The notes beneath the pieces were generated by a model. It was not told where the DNA came from, made no database searches, and was given only the letters and a program-made list of their open reading frames with translations. A stretch of 64,000 bases of DNA from contig JBNKUL010000033.1 in assembly GCA_050298555.1 (NCBI GenBank), positions 62,001 through 126,000 on the forward strand, given 5' to 3'. Position 1 is the first letter of the stretch. The number at the start of each line of letters is the position of its first letter. Both the position numbers and the translations under genes were made by a program. Of this stretch, positions 42,780-52,519 are shown piece after piece. The DNA comes from JAPHSX01 sp050298555. Its GTDB lineage: Bacteria > Pseudomonadota > Gammaproteobacteria > Thiohalomonadales > Thiohalomonadaceae.

Positions 42780-43994
42780 ATGTCTGACGTGAAAAAAGTC
42801 GTGCTCGCCTACTCCGGCGGCCTCGATACCTCCATCATCCTCAAGTGGCTGCAGGACGAGTACAACTGCGAGGTGGTCACCTTTACCGCCGATATTGGCC
42901 AGGGCGAAGAGGTCGAGCCGGCCCGTGCCAAGGCCCAGGCGGCCGGTGTAAAGGAGATCTACATCGACGACATGCGCGAAGAGTTCGCCCGCGACTTCGT
43001 CTTCCCCATGTTTCGCGCCAACGCCGTCTATGAGGGTGAATACCTGCTCGGGACCTCCATCGCCCGCCCGCTGATTGCCAAGCGTCTGGTCGAGATCGCC
43101 CACGAGACCGGCGCTGACGCCATCTCTCACGGTGCTACAGGCAAGGGCAACGACCAGGTGCGCTTCGAACTCGGCGCCTACGCCCTGATGCCCGAGGTGA
43201 AGGTCATCGCCCCGTGGCGTGAGTGGGACCTGCTGTCGCGCGAGAAGCTGATGAAGTACGCCCAGGAGCACGGTATCGAGATCGACTTCGCCAAGCAGAG
43301 CAAGAAGTCTCCCTACTCGATGGATGCCAACCTGCTGCACATCTCTTACGAAGGCGACATCCTGGAAGACCCGTGGAACGAGCCCGAGGACGACATGTGG
43401 CGCTGGACCGTCTCCCCCGAGCAGGCCCCCGACGAACCTACCTACCTGGAGCTGAGCTACGAGAAGGGCGATATCGTTGCCATCAACGGTGAGGCGATGA
43501 GCCCGGCGACCGTGATGGAATACCTCAACAAGGTGGGTGGTGCCAACGGTATCGGCCGTGACGACATCGTCGAAAACCGCTATGTCGGCATGAAGTCGCG
43601 CGGCTGCTACGAGACCCCCGCCGGTACCATCATGCTGCGTGCACACCGCGCCATGGAGTCGCTCACCCTGGACCGCGAGGCGATGCACCTGAAAGACGAG
43701 CTGATGCCGCGCTATGCCAAGATCATCTACAACGGCTACTGGTGGAGCCCCGAGCGCGAGATGCTGCAGGCGCTGATCGACCAGAGCCAGGAGCACGTCA
43801 ACGGCGTGGTGCGGGTGAAGCTCTACAAGGGCAATGTCTACATCGCCGGCCGCAAGTCCGAGAGTGACTCCCTGTTCGACGAGAACATCGCCACCTTTGA
43901 GGACGATGCCGGCGCCTACGACCAGAAAGATGCCGCGGGCTTCATTAAACTGAACGCCCTGCGTCTGCGTATCGGCGCCAAGCGCTCAAGCTAA
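42780..43994 (+). CDS. argG: Argininosuccinate synthase
   Basis: A 404-residue enzyme joining citrulline and aspartate with ATP in arginine synthesis. The pyrophosphatase P-loop AYSGGLDTS lies at residues 11-19; GATGKGNDQVRFE and SKKSPYSMDANLLHISYEG are further signatures. Length is that of the type I enzyme. GGGAG lies nine bases before the ATG. It is monocistronic by appearance, with its own promoter. Confidence 0.98.
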   Translation: MSDVKKVVLAYSGGLDTSIILKWLQDEYNCEVVTFTADIGQGEEVEPARAKAQAAGVKEIYIDDMREEFARDFVFPMFRANAVYEGEYLLGTSIARPLIAKRLVEIAHETGADAISHGATGKGNDQVRFELGAYALMPEVKVIAPWREWDLLSREKLMKYAQEHGIEIDFAKQSKKSPYSMDANLLHISYEGDILEDPWNEPEDDMWRWTVSPEQAPDEPTYLELSYEKGDIVAINGEAMSPATVMEYLNKVGGANGIGRDDIVENRYVGMKSRGCYETPAGTIMLRAHRAMESLTLDREAMHLKDELMPRYAKIIYNGYWWSPEREMLQALIDQSQEHVNGVVRVKLYKGNVYIAGRKSESDSLFDENIATFEDDAGAYDQKDAAGFIKLNALRLRIGAKRSS

Positions 43995-44077
43995 ACAAAC
44001 AGGATTGCATTACTGCACAGGGATGTGCCAACAAACATAATAACGATAATCACCATAAGGTGATGCGGTGAGGGAAT

Positions 44078-46819
44078 ATGGCAGAACTACAGGGTGTTGT
44101 TACGCTGGATGTTGCTGAGGTTAACAACAGGGTTCGTGAACAGCAGTTACACCTGCTCTATGAGCAGGGTGCAAAGGGGATGGTGGGAACGGTGCTCTAT
44201 GCCGGTTTTCTTGCCTACCTGTTTAGTGATATCGCCCCAGCCTCCCAGCTGTTGGAGTGGCTCGGCGTTACTTTTTGCGTTTACCTTTCGCGATTCTGGC
44301 TGGTTAAGCAATTTTTCCAGCGTTACCGCAATATTGAAACGGCCAATGCCTGGCACCGCTACTTTCTTCTCGGCACCGTCATGGGGGGGGCTGCCTGGGG
44401 GATTTTCAGTGTCCTCTTTTTCCCTGCCTCATCGCCGCTGCACCTTACCCTCTTTCTGATCATTATCAGCGGCCTGTGCGCCTCCACCATGGTGACCTAT
44501 GCCGCTTCGGGGGGGCGGGCCAGCGCGGCATTTATACTGCCGGCGCTATTCCCTCTGGCAATTCGCTGCATGGCCGAAGGTGATTCCACCTTCTGGATAA
44601 TCGGGGTGCTGCTGCTGGTCTATATGGTCATTCTGCTCTCCAGCGCCGAGCTGAACGTGCGTGCCACGGCAAAAAATATGCGCCTGGTGGAGGAGGCCCG
44701 TCAGCTGGCCGAATATCACCAGCAGTCGGAGAGTCGCGCCACGGCGCTGGTTGAACAGCTGCAGCACGAGGCGCAGGAGCGTCACGACCTGATTGCCTCC
44801 CTTCCCGATGTGGTCTACCGCACCAATCTGGCCGGGCAGTTCACCTTCATTAGTGAGCAGGTGGAAAAGGAGTTGGGCTTCACCCCTGATGAGGTAGTAG
44901 GACGCGAAGTGACCAGCCTCTATGTCGAACCGCATGTGCGCGGTGAACTGATTCGTGAGCTGAGTGACAAGGGTGAGGTGAGAAACTTTATCTCGGCGCT
45001 GCGGCACAAGAATGGTGGCGTGGTCTGGGCCTCGGCCAATTTGCATTACTACCGGGATGAGGCGGGAAAGATTGGCGGGGTAGAGGGGATCAGCCGCAAT
45101 ATTACCCAGTTGAAGCATGCGGAGAACGCACTACAGTCCGAGCGCCAGCGCCTGTTGGCGACGCTGGAGTCGATAACCGACGGTGTCATTACGACCGATA
45201 CCGACGGTGTCGTGGAGTACCTGAACCCGGTTGCCGAGAGGCTGGTCGCCGAGCCGGAGAGCGCTGTCGGTACCCACTATTCGTCGGTATTGCCGTTGCT
45301 GGACGAGGATAGCGGCGAGCCGATCAACGACCTCGTGGAGCTGGCAATTACCCATGGCGGTAGTTTTGTCCATGCCAGCAACGGTTTGTTGCGCCGCAAA
45401 GACGACCGCAGCTATGTATTGAAGATCTCCGCCTCGGCGATGATCGAAAGTGAGGGGAGCGTGATCGGTGCGGTACTGGTGCTGCACGACATTACCGAGG
45501 CGCTGAAGATGACGCGCCAGCTCAACTACCAGGCCAGCCACGATACCCTTACCGGCCTGGTCAACCGGCGCGAGTTCGAGCATCGCCTGGGGCACCTGAT
45601 CCACAGCGGCCATGAGGAAGAGGCGGAGCATGCCCTGTTCTTCATGGACCTGGATCAGTTCAAGGTCATTAACGATACCTGCGGTCATCGCGCCGGCGAT
45701 GAACTGCTCAAGCTGCTCGCCGTGCAGCTGAAAAAATCGCTGCGCAGCAGTGACACCCTGGCCCGCCTCGGTGGCGATGAGTTTGCGGTATTACTGGAGC
45801 ACTGCTCCCTGGAGGATGCGCGTCACCTGGCCGAGAAGCTGCGCCAGCAGGTAAAGGAGTTCCGCTTTGTCTGGGAGGACAAGAGCTTCGAGGTCGGTGT
45901 GAGCATCGGTGTCGTCATGATCGACCGCGATGCCAGTGGCATCGATCAACTGCTCTCCGCGGCGGATGCCGCCTGCTACTTCGCCAAGGAGCAGGGGCGT
46001 AACCGCGTCTATGTCTATCATCAGGCGGATGACGATACCCAGGTGCGACACAGCGAGATGAGCTGGGTGCACCGAATTAGTGACGCCTTTGAAGAGCAGC
46101 GCCTGTTCCTCCACGCCCAGCATATTGCGCCGCTGCATGAAGACAGTGAGTTGCCGCACTACGAGATCCTGATTCGCATGGTCAACGAGGCCGGTGAGAT
46201 CGTGCCGCCGATGGCCTTTATTCCCGCGGCAGAGCGCTACAACCTGATGCCTACCATCGACCGTTGGGTGGTACGTAAAACCCTCAGTAGCCTGTGTGAG
46301 GCAAGGGACAGGCTGGGCCGGGTACCGCTGGGCTGTTCGATCAACCTCTCAGGCCAGACCCTGGCCGACGACCACTTCCTCGAGTTTATTAGCGAGCAGC
46401 TGGATCTGAGTCGCCTCGACCCGGAACTTATCTGTTTTGAGATCACCGAGACGGCGGCAATCACCAACCTTAACCAGGCGATGGCACTGTTTGGCGAGCT
46501 CAAGCAGCGTGGTTGCCGCTTCTCGCTCGACGACTTTGGCAGCGGGCTCTCCTCCTTCGGCTATCTCAAGACACTCCCGGTCGACTACCTGAAGATTGAC
46601 GGCGCCTTCGTGAAAGACATTCTCGACGATGAGATCGACGAGGCGATGGTGAAGGCGATCCACAGTGTCGGCAGTGTGATGGAGCTGAAGACCATCGCCG
46701 AGTTCGTGGAGAACGATGAAATCGCCGAGCGACTGCGCACCATCGGCGTCGACTACGCCCAGGGCTATGGCATCGCCCGCCCCGAGCCACTGGACGATAT
46801 CCTCCAGCATTTTACCTAA
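44078..46819 (+). CDS. Membrane PAS-GGDEF-EAL protein
   Basis: A 913-residue inner-membrane signalling protein. The N-terminus (about residues 30-205) has five or six hydrophobic helices and no known sensor name I can assign. Two PAS domains follow (about 240-350 and 355-475), then GGDEF (about 490-650, RLGGDEF intact) and EAL (about 665-905). The EAL signature reads EILIRM and the late EGVE motif reads EFVEN, both seen in a common subfamily. DDFGSGLSSFGYLK is intact. Phosphodiesterase activity is likely but not certain. A small ATCACC/GGTGAT hairpin precedes it (44049-44064). Confidence 0.9.
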   Translation: MAELQGVVTLDVAEVNNRVREQQLHLLYEQGAKGMVGTVLYAGFLAYLFSDIAPASQLLEWLGVTFCVYLSRFWLVKQFFQRYRNIETANAWHRYFLLGTVMGGAAWGIFSVLFFPASSPLHLTLFLIIISGLCASTMVTYAASGGRASAAFILPALFPLAIRCMAEGDSTFWIIGVLLLVYMVILLSSAELNVRATAKNMRLVEEARQLAEYHQQSESRATALVEQLQHEAQERHDLIASLPDVVYRTNLAGQFTFISEQVEKELGFTPDEVVGREVTSLYVEPHVRGELIRELSDKGEVRNFISALRHKNGGVVWASANLHYYRDEAGKIGGVEGISRNITQLKHAENALQSERQRLLATLESITDGVITTDTDGVVEYLNPVAERLVAEPESAVGTHYSSVLPLLDEDSGEPINDLVELAITHGGSFVHASNGLLRRKDDRSYVLKISASAMIESEGSVIGAVLVLHDITEALKMTRQLNYQASHDTLTGLVNRREFEHRLGHLIHSGHEEEAEHALFFMDLDQFKVINDTCGHRAGDELLKLLAVQLKKSLRSSDTLARLGGDEFAVLLEHCSLEDARHLAEKLRQQVKEFRFVWEDKSFEVGVSIGVVMIDRDASGIDQLLSAADAACYFAKEQGRNRVYVYHQADDDTQVRHSEMSWVHRISDAFEEQRLFLHAQHIAPLHEDSELPHYEILIRMVNEAGEIVPPMAFIPAAERYNLMPTIDRWVVRKTLSSLCEARDRLGRVPLGCSINLSGQTLADDHFLEFISEQLDLSRLDPELICFEITETAAITNLNQAMALFGELKQRGCRFSLDDFGSGLSSFGYLKTLPVDYLKIDGAFVKDILDDEIDEAMVKAIHSVGSVMELKTIAEFVENDEIAERLRTIGVDYAQGYGIARPEPLDDILQHFT

Positions 46820-46877
46820 GCGCCCGTTATTGGCTATCCTCTCCCCATCATCTACAGCATACGATAGAGGAGGGGAG

Positions 46878-47261
46878 ATGAGACTACTTCACACCATGTT
46901 GCGGGTCGGCGACCTGCAGCGCTCCATCGACTTCTACACCCAGATCCTCGGCATGAAACTGCTGCGCCAGAAGGAGTACCCCGACGGCAAATTTACCCTC
47001 GCCTTCCTTGGCTATGGCGACGAGTCGCAAAACAGCGTCATCGAACTGACCTACAACTGGGGCGTCGACAGTTACGATATCGGCAACGGCTTCGGCCACA
47101 TCGCCATCGAAGTGGACGATGTCTACCAGGCGACCGAGCGGATGCGCGAGCAGGGCGGCAGGATCCTGCGTGAGGCAGGACCGATGAACGCCGGGAAAAC
47201 GATTATCGCCTTTGTTGAGGACCCGGATGGGTATCAGATTGAGTTGATTGGGGAGAGGTGA
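46878..47261 (+). CDS. gloA: Lactoylglutathione lyase (glyoxalase I)
   Basis: A 127-residue glyoxalase I that converts the methylglyoxal-glutathione adduct to S-lactoylglutathione. Metal ligands H5, E56, H74 and E122 are at the same positions as in E. coli GloA, indicating the Ni/Co-activated type. The frame extends upstream to 46716 inside the previous gene; the ATG at 46878 is preceded by GAGGAGGGGAG. It is the last core gene before the low-GC island. Confidence 0.96.
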   Translation: MRLLHTMLRVGDLQRSIDFYTQILGMKLLRQKEYPDGKFTLAFLGYGDESQNSVIELTYNWGVDSYDIGNGFGHIAIEVDDVYQATERMREQGGRILREAGPMNAGKTIIAFVEDPDGYQIELIGER

Positions 47262-47706
47262 TGCCTCGGCGTCCTGCTGTCGGCATACACAGAAATTGTG
47301 TTAGTTAATGCCGACTAACGGCCAGTAGCGGGCATTAAGGAAGATGGGATAGGATGGCAGCTAACACCCTTTAGCGGAAGTAAGAGCTTCTTGTTGGCTC
47401 GTACGGGAGTAGGCCAGTAGCGGATATTTAGAGGGCGGTGTATTACGCTTGCAGCCTTGCTGTAGATATGAAATTTACACTTACACAACGCATATCAGCA
47501 TTAAGCCATCTGAACACAAAAAGATTATGAGGATACCTAATGGAAATAGAGAGGCAGTAAATCAATTATTAAACACACGTGCCGACCTTGCGTTCAATGA
47601 CGCTCATGGATCGATAAGTGGATTTTCTCTCTATGCAAGTCAATTGCATGTAGAGGTATACTAAAAAATAATTCGTGCCTATGAAAATAATTAATCAGGA
47701 GGGTTA
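47262..47706. other. Gene-poor left border of the glycan island
   Basis: A 445-base stretch with no convincing gene. It holds a long interrupted stem, TCGGCAT-ACACA (47280-47291) against TGTGT...ATGCCGA (47297-47314), and two copies of GGCCAGTAGCGG (47320-47331 and 47412-47423). A short frame (47527-47664, MRIPNGNREAV start) is open but has no known similarity and no good ribosome-binding sequence. GC content falls sharply from here on. A GAGGG ribosome-binding sequence lies just before the next gene. Confidence 0.5.
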
Positions 47707-48684
47707 GTGAGAGTATTCATTACCGGTGTGGCTGGTTTTATTGGAAGTGAACTCGCGAAGTCGTTGCTACAAAATCCGGATGTTATGGTAACCGGGATTG
47801 ACTCGGTAAACGATTATTACTCAGTGGATCTGAAACATGCACGGATATGTGAATTGTCGAAGTTCGCAGGATTCACATTCCACAGGGAAGATATCCGTGA
47901 CCATAGTGCGCTGCTGGAACTCATGAAACACGAACGCTACGACGTTGTGTTGCACTTTGCAGGTGAAGTTGGCGTCAGGAACTCGTTGAGTCGCCCATTT
48001 GATTACCATTCATCCAATCTGGATGGTTTTTTGTCTGTGCTCGAGGCGTGCCGTCATGCAGGTGTCGAACGAATCATCTACGCCTCTTCAAGTTCAATCT
48101 ATGGCGATCGGCCTGGAGACTGTTCAGGCCACCTCAATGTGAAAAGTCTTTACGCAGCAACGAAGTTGGCATGTGAGTCCTATGCTCAAAGTTATGTCAG
48201 CCAGTACGGCATGAAGTGTACAGGGCTAAGGCTGTTTACCGTCTATGGCCCTTGGGGGCGTCCTGATATGGCTATTTATCGTTTCACCGACAGTATCGTT
48301 AGGGGGGAACCTATCACACTATATGATAACGGTGATCTGCAGCGTGACTTCACATATATCGGTGATGTGGTAAAAGTTGTGAGTGCGCTCATCAATGCGA
48401 CGCCAGAAGGAACTCTAGGTGGTCATGCAATTCTCGATGTGGGGGGAGGAGAGCCTCGTCGTGTATCCGAATGTGTGGGTTTGATTGAGAGTCATCTGGG
48501 TATAACAGCTGATATAAGGTATCAGTCAAAACCTTCTGCGGATGCGATATCAACAAGGGCAGAGCGGCACGTACTGAATGACCTTGTCGGTGCCCAACCA
48601 TTCACCTCATTAGAGGCGGGAGTTTCAGCTTTTATTGAATGGTATAAGGGGACTAGCAAGGAACAGTTGTTATGGTGTCAGTGA
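47707..48684 (+). CDS. NAD-dependent nucleotide-sugar epimerase/dehydratase
   Basis: A 325-residue extended short-chain dehydrogenase. It has NAD motif GVAGFIGSE (residues 7-15), a SSSSIYG active-site strand, and catalytic Y149-x3-K153 (SLYAATK). The DSVNDYYSVDLKHAR segment resembles UDP-glucuronate 4-epimerases and CapI-type proteins, so a uronate or galactose-type 4-epimerase is likely; the exact substrate is unknown. The start is GTG at 47707. It overlaps the following glycosyltransferase by 13 bases and opens a four-gene coupled operon of low GC. Confidence 0.87.
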   Translation: MRVFITGVAGFIGSELAKSLLQNPDVMVTGIDSVNDYYSVDLKHARICELSKFAGFTFHREDIRDHSALLELMKHERYDVVLHFAGEVGVRNSLSRPFDYHSSNLDGFLSVLEACRHAGVERIIYASSSSIYGDRPGDCSGHLNVKSLYAATKLACESYAQSYVSQYGMKCTGLRLFTVYGPWGRPDMAIYRFTDSIVRGEPITLYDNGDLQRDFTYIGDVVKVVSALINATPEGTLGGHAILDVGGGEPRRVSECVGLIESHLGITADIRYQSKPSADAISTRAERHVLNDLVGAQPFTSLEAGVSAFIEWYKGTSKEQLLWCQ

Positions 48685-49511
48685 TAAGCCGACCGGAGGT
48701 TGTCGGCCTTGTCGCTACGCATTCACGATTGGAACTGCTACGTCAACGAAGCCTTCCATCCATCGCCGCACAAACATACCCGCTATCAGCGTTAGTGGTT
48801 GTGCAAGACGATTCGAGTAAATCACTTGAGTCACTAAAGACGATCGTTTCTCAAATTTTGTCAGGTATGTGCTCCACCGTTGTGATGCAAAATTCCAATG
48901 AGCCCGGCGCTGCTGGCGCATGGAATACGGGGTTGGACTACATAAGCGCTAAGTACCCAGAGAGCTATGTCGCTATCCTCGATGACGATGACACATGGGA
49001 TCCCGACCATATCGAGACGTGTATGACCATGGCGGAAGAATCGGGGTGGTCCGAGGTGGTGTTGTCGGGGTTGAGACTATGTAAAGACGGTGAGTTAGTA
49101 CCACGATCACCGGTCTCTGACGTCACGGTGAACGATTTTCTTGCCGGGAATCCTGGGTGGCAGGGTAGTAATACTTTTGTCTCAATTCGTACGTTAAAGG
49201 ATGCAGGCATGTTCACAGGGGGGTTGAGGAGTACCAATGACAGGGACTTGGCAATACGAATTCTCTCACTCCCAACGATAAACGTGGCATATACACTTCG
49301 ACATTCGTCTACCTGGTATCTCGAAAGTGATCGCATGGCCCTCTCTACACCAGGGAGCGAATCAAAAGCGAAGGGGTTGTCCCAGTTTATGAAATTGCAT
49401 GGTCACAGAATGGACGATCCAACCAGAGATGCCTTTTATGACCGTGCTAAAAGGCTTTTTGGCTTGTCAATATCTGATATCGATTCGGCATCTAGGGAAC
49501 ATGAACATTGA
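48672..49511 (+). CDS. Family 2 glycosyltransferase
   Basis: A 279-residue GT-A fold enzyme. QDDSS (residues 45-49) and the LDDDDTW metal/nucleotide-sugar motif (103-109) mark a GT2 catalytic core; NEPGAAGAWNTGLD (76-89) is typical of GT2 proteins. It has no membrane helix, so it acts in the cytoplasm. The ATG overlaps the epimerase end by 13 bases, and its TGA overlaps the TTG of the next gene. The acceptor is unknown. Confidence 0.85.
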   Translation: MVSVISRPEVVGLVATHSRLELLRQRSLPSIAAQTYPLSALVVVQDDSSKSLESLKTIVSQILSGMCSTVVMQNSNEPGAAGAWNTGLDYISAKYPESYVAILDDDDTWDPDHIETCMTMAEESGWSEVVLSGLRLCKDGELVPRSPVSDVTVNDFLAGNPGWQGSNTFVSIRTLKDAGMFTGGLRSTNDRDLAIRILSLPTINVAYTLRHSSTWYLESDRMALSTPGSESKAKGLSQFMKLHGHRMDDPTRDAFYDRAKRLFGLSISDIDSASREHEH

Positions 49512-52500
49512 CTTGGCATATAAGGGCGCCGGTCCAAGTTAAGGAAAGATTGTGTTCCCGCAACCTTCAGTTTTTAGCGACCCCGACTTCTCTAGCATTG
49601 AACGCCGAGGTTGTTATTGGTATATGCCTGCATAATCAAGGCGTGGAGCTTCCAAGGGCATTGGAAACGGCGCTTGGCCAGACAGTGGTACGCGAGGGTC
49701 TTTGTGCGGTACTAATACTGGATGACGGTTCATGCGATGACTGGCGGGTACAAGCAGGATCTCTGTTGGAAAGCCCGGAAGTGGTACTGGTACGTGGCAA
49801 TTGCGGTACGCCATCTCAGGCACGAAATGCATTGCTGGATTTTGTTGATTCGTCATTTCCCTCGGCACGCTGGGTCGCGCGACTTGATGCCGACGATACG
49901 CTAGCAGACAGGCATGCCGTGGAGGCTCTTTGTACAAAAGGCGAAACGGCGGGTGCGGCATATGTAATAGGCAGCAACCACCTCGTTAAGAATGGAGAGC
50001 CTTTGCCATGGAGCAATATTGCTGATTCTGATGAGCTGATGGACAGAAGGGCCCTACTTAAGTTGGTTGAATCCTTCGCATCAGGCGCGAGCCAAAGAGA
50101 GCTGCCATCCTGTAATCTGATATTGAGAACGCATACGGGAATTAGATACCCGGGTATACGTGGTGCCGAAGACCACTGGTTAGTCGCTATGCTACTCGTC
50201 TTTACACCACATGACGGTGAGGTCGTGTCCGAACCGTACTATGCGAACTACTCCTTAATGGGGGAGGAGACTGCCGTTAACCAAGCATCAGACCGATGGG
50301 GGATGCAGCGTCAGCGACTCGCTGAAGCTATTCGATTCTGGGTTGATAAGCTCGACGCCGGAGTAGAGCTTCTAGGTGTCGGGCAAGAGGGTATCGTATG
50401 GCGTGAGGATGATGTTGTTGTCAAAGAGTTTTATCCCTGGTCAATGGATTCAAGTGCATTGACAATGCTACAGAGCCTTCTGGAAAAGGCGCCTGATTGC
50501 ATACCCCAGCCTGAGTGGAAAGTGGGTCCAAACGATAGGGTTCGATGCACTTATCAAGATACATCGTCCAAACCGTTTACTTTCGGTTGTGTTGGTGAGG
50601 AGGCAGTTCTCGACTTCCTGCGGTCACAGGTTAGGTGTGGCATACTCGCCGTTAACATCAAGCGAAGCAATCTTAGGGTAAGCGATAAAGGTGCCTTGCT
50701 GTATATCGATATCGGGAAGGATATTGTGCCATTTTCGGTGTCTAGGCTTATAGACACGGCAGCAAGAGCCTACAGTATATGTTGTATTGGTAACTCGGAT
50801 TGCGAATACAATCGCCGGAAAACAACGCAGAGACAACACGAAGCGCTTCAGGAGCTTTCAGGGTTTCGTGAGTTTTACCGAAAACTGGTTGAGAGTTGCT
50901 ATCCGAGTGTCTCACTGAGAAATGATTCTGGCGCCCCCGATCCCCTTCGTGTAGATCAAGACGTCACTTTGCTGATTAAAACGTGTCCACAAGATGTGGC
51001 AGTGGTGGAGGCTCAAGTCGAGCATATCGTTTCCCAGCTCTCATATCCTTCTAAGTTTGCAAGTGTAGTCATGCTTGTGGATACATACCCAGGCCCGTAT
51101 CTAAGGCAGTATTCTTCGGGTGATCTCAATGAACTAGTGACTGTCGCAGAGCGTATGCGAAAGAGCGGGGTCTTTGATCAACTGTTGGTTGCCCCATGTG
51201 AACCTGGTGAAGTTATCGCGGTATACCAGAAATGGTTTGATGAAGAGCACGTTACTGCGACGCACACAACGGAGAACGCACCGTTGTTCTCGCAGTTATG
51301 GGCGTTTGAGTCCTTAAACACCAGGTATGTGCTTCAGTGCGATGTGGACGTTCTAGTCGGACGAAGCGATTTTTTCCACGATTACCTTTCGGATATGCGC
51401 CATGCACTAGTCCCTGATGACGTGCTGGGTGTTGGCTTCAATATCTCCCAGGGCACAGACGGGTTTGTGGCCTATGATGCCGAGCCTGGCGGCTACGTTC
51501 CGGAGATCCGCTGTGGGCTCTTTGACCTGGAGCGAATAGGCAAACAGTTGCCCATCGAAAACCCGGTGCACGAAGGTGTCTTTGAGTTGATGTGGCATCG
51601 CGCACTCGAAGGTCACCAGAAGAAAACAGGCCTACGCTGTGTAAGAGGTGGAGATTCGCGCACCTTTTACGTCCATCCCCCGAATCACTATAAGACCGCA
51701 GCCGATCTGGGAAACTACCGTGACCTCATCGCACAGGGACGTGTTCCGAAGCAGCAGAAAGGGCGGTGGGATCTCGTGCCGGATGGTGATTGGTTTCATC
51801 CCGGACGGAACGAATCAATTGTCTTTCTGCTGAAAGGAAAGGCGACGAAAGCTAACCTTCTTGCACGTTGCATAGGTTCGTTGAGAAGACAGGCCAATCA
51901 GGACTTTGGGGTCATAGTTATCGATGATGGGGGGAGCATAAGTGAGTCGTGGTATATTCCCCTTCTGTTGGGCGAACTATGGAGCAGGACAACGCTGATA
52001 AGGCGACGTGAGCGTGTCGGTTATATCCCTAACTTCATCGAGGCAGTAGAGGTTATCTGTCAGAACCCCGAGACACTGATCGTTACACTAGACCAGGACG
52101 ATGCATTAATGTCAGGGACGGTTGTCGATAAGTTGCGCCTTGCGATAGCCAATGGAGCGGATCTTGTCAATGGCGCAATGTTTAGACCGGACAAGCCGTT
52201 GAAGATGTATACCCCAGATTACATTGCCCCGCGTAATAAAGGCGCTGCTAATGTATGGGCGCACATGCGCGGTTTCCGAAAATCATTGTTCGAACAGGTC
52301 CCAAAGAGATATTTTCAGATCTATGGCAAATGGATTGAACAGGTAACCGACTACGCCATTATGTTGCCAATGGCGGAGTTGGCTGAAAATCCCATATATA
52401 TCGATGGTTGTTATTGCTATTTTCATGAAAGGGAGCCCTATGGGATCGAACGGAAGTCGGTACAGTCTCGCCTTATCTGTGAAATAGTCGATATGCCCAG

Positions 52501-52519
52501 TCTTGATCACACAGAATGA
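49508..52519 (+). CDS. Four-module protein: GT2 / kinase-like / GT-like / GT2
   Basis: A 1003-residue cytoplasmic protein. Module 1 (about 34-270) is a GT2 domain with LDDGS (71-75) and LDADD (126-130). Module 2 (about 286-465) looks like a protein/sugar-kinase fold: LGVGQEGIVW (289-298) as glycine loop, VVVK (303-306), NIKRSN (383-388) where HRDxKxxN is expected, and DIG (401-403) for DFG. The catalytic Asp position is Asn383. Module 3 (about 485-760) has CDVDVL (611-616), a GT-A-type DxD. Module 4 (about 770-985) is GT2-like with IDDGGS (805-810) and LDQDD (861-865). The start is TTG at 49508, overlapping the upstream TGA; a TTG at 49550 is an alternative. I know no named family with this order. 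Confidence 0.75.
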   Translation: MTWHIRAPVQVKERLCSRNLQFLATPTSLALNAEVVIGICLHNQGVELPRALETALGQTVVREGLCAVLILDDGSCDDWRVQAGSLLESPEVVLVRGNCGTPSQARNALLDFVDSSFPSARWVARLDADDTLADRHAVEALCTKGETAGAAYVIGSNHLVKNGEPLPWSNIADSDELMDRRALLKLVESFASGASQRELPSCNLILRTHTGIRYPGIRGAEDHWLVAMLLVFTPHDGEVVSEPYYANYSLMGEETAVNQASDRWGMQRQRLAEAIRFWVDKLDAGVELLGVGQEGIVWREDDVVVKEFYPWSMDSSALTMLQSLLEKAPDCIPQPEWKVGPNDRVRCTYQDTSSKPFTFGCVGEEAVLDFLRSQVRCGILAVNIKRSNLRVSDKGALLYIDIGKDIVPFSVSRLIDTAARAYSICCIGNSDCEYNRRKTTQRQHEALQELSGFREFYRKLVESCYPSVSLRNDSGAPDPLRVDQDVTLLIKTCPQDVAVVEAQVEHIVSQLSYPSKFASVVMLVDTYPGPYLRQYSSGDLNELVTVAERMRKSGVFDQLLVAPCEPGEVIAVYQKWFDEEHVTATHTTENAPLFSQLWAFESLNTRYVLQCDVDVLVGRSDFFHDYLSDMRHALVPDDVLGVGFNISQGTDGFVAYDAEPGGYVPEIRCGLFDLERIGKQLPIENPVHEGVFELMWHRALEGHQKKTGLRCVRGGDSRTFYVHPPNHYKTAADLGNYRDLIAQGRVPKQQKGRWDLVPDGDWFHPGRNESIVFLLKGKATKANLLARCIGSLRRQANQDFGVIVIDDGGSISESWYIPLLLGELWSRTTLIRRRERVGYIPNFIEAVEVICQNPETLIVTLDQDDALMSGTVVDKLRLAIANGADLVNGAMFRPDKPLKMYTPDYIAPRNKGAANVWAHMRGFRKSLFEQVPKRYFQIYGKWIEQVTDYAIMLPMAELAENPIYIDGCYCYFHEREPYGIERKSVQSRLICEIVDMPSLDHTE

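Noticed and set aside
43995..44077. Possible tRNA gene between argG and the GGDEF-EAL gene
   Set aside because: Only 83 bases, AT-rich, with no cloverleaf or TTCGA arm; only a small ATCACC/GGTGAT hairpin is present.
47449..47664. 71-codon frame at the left border of the glycan island
   Set aside because: The TTG start lacks a ribosome-binding sequence, no domain is visible, and the region looks like degraded DNA. Kept only as a note in the border entry.
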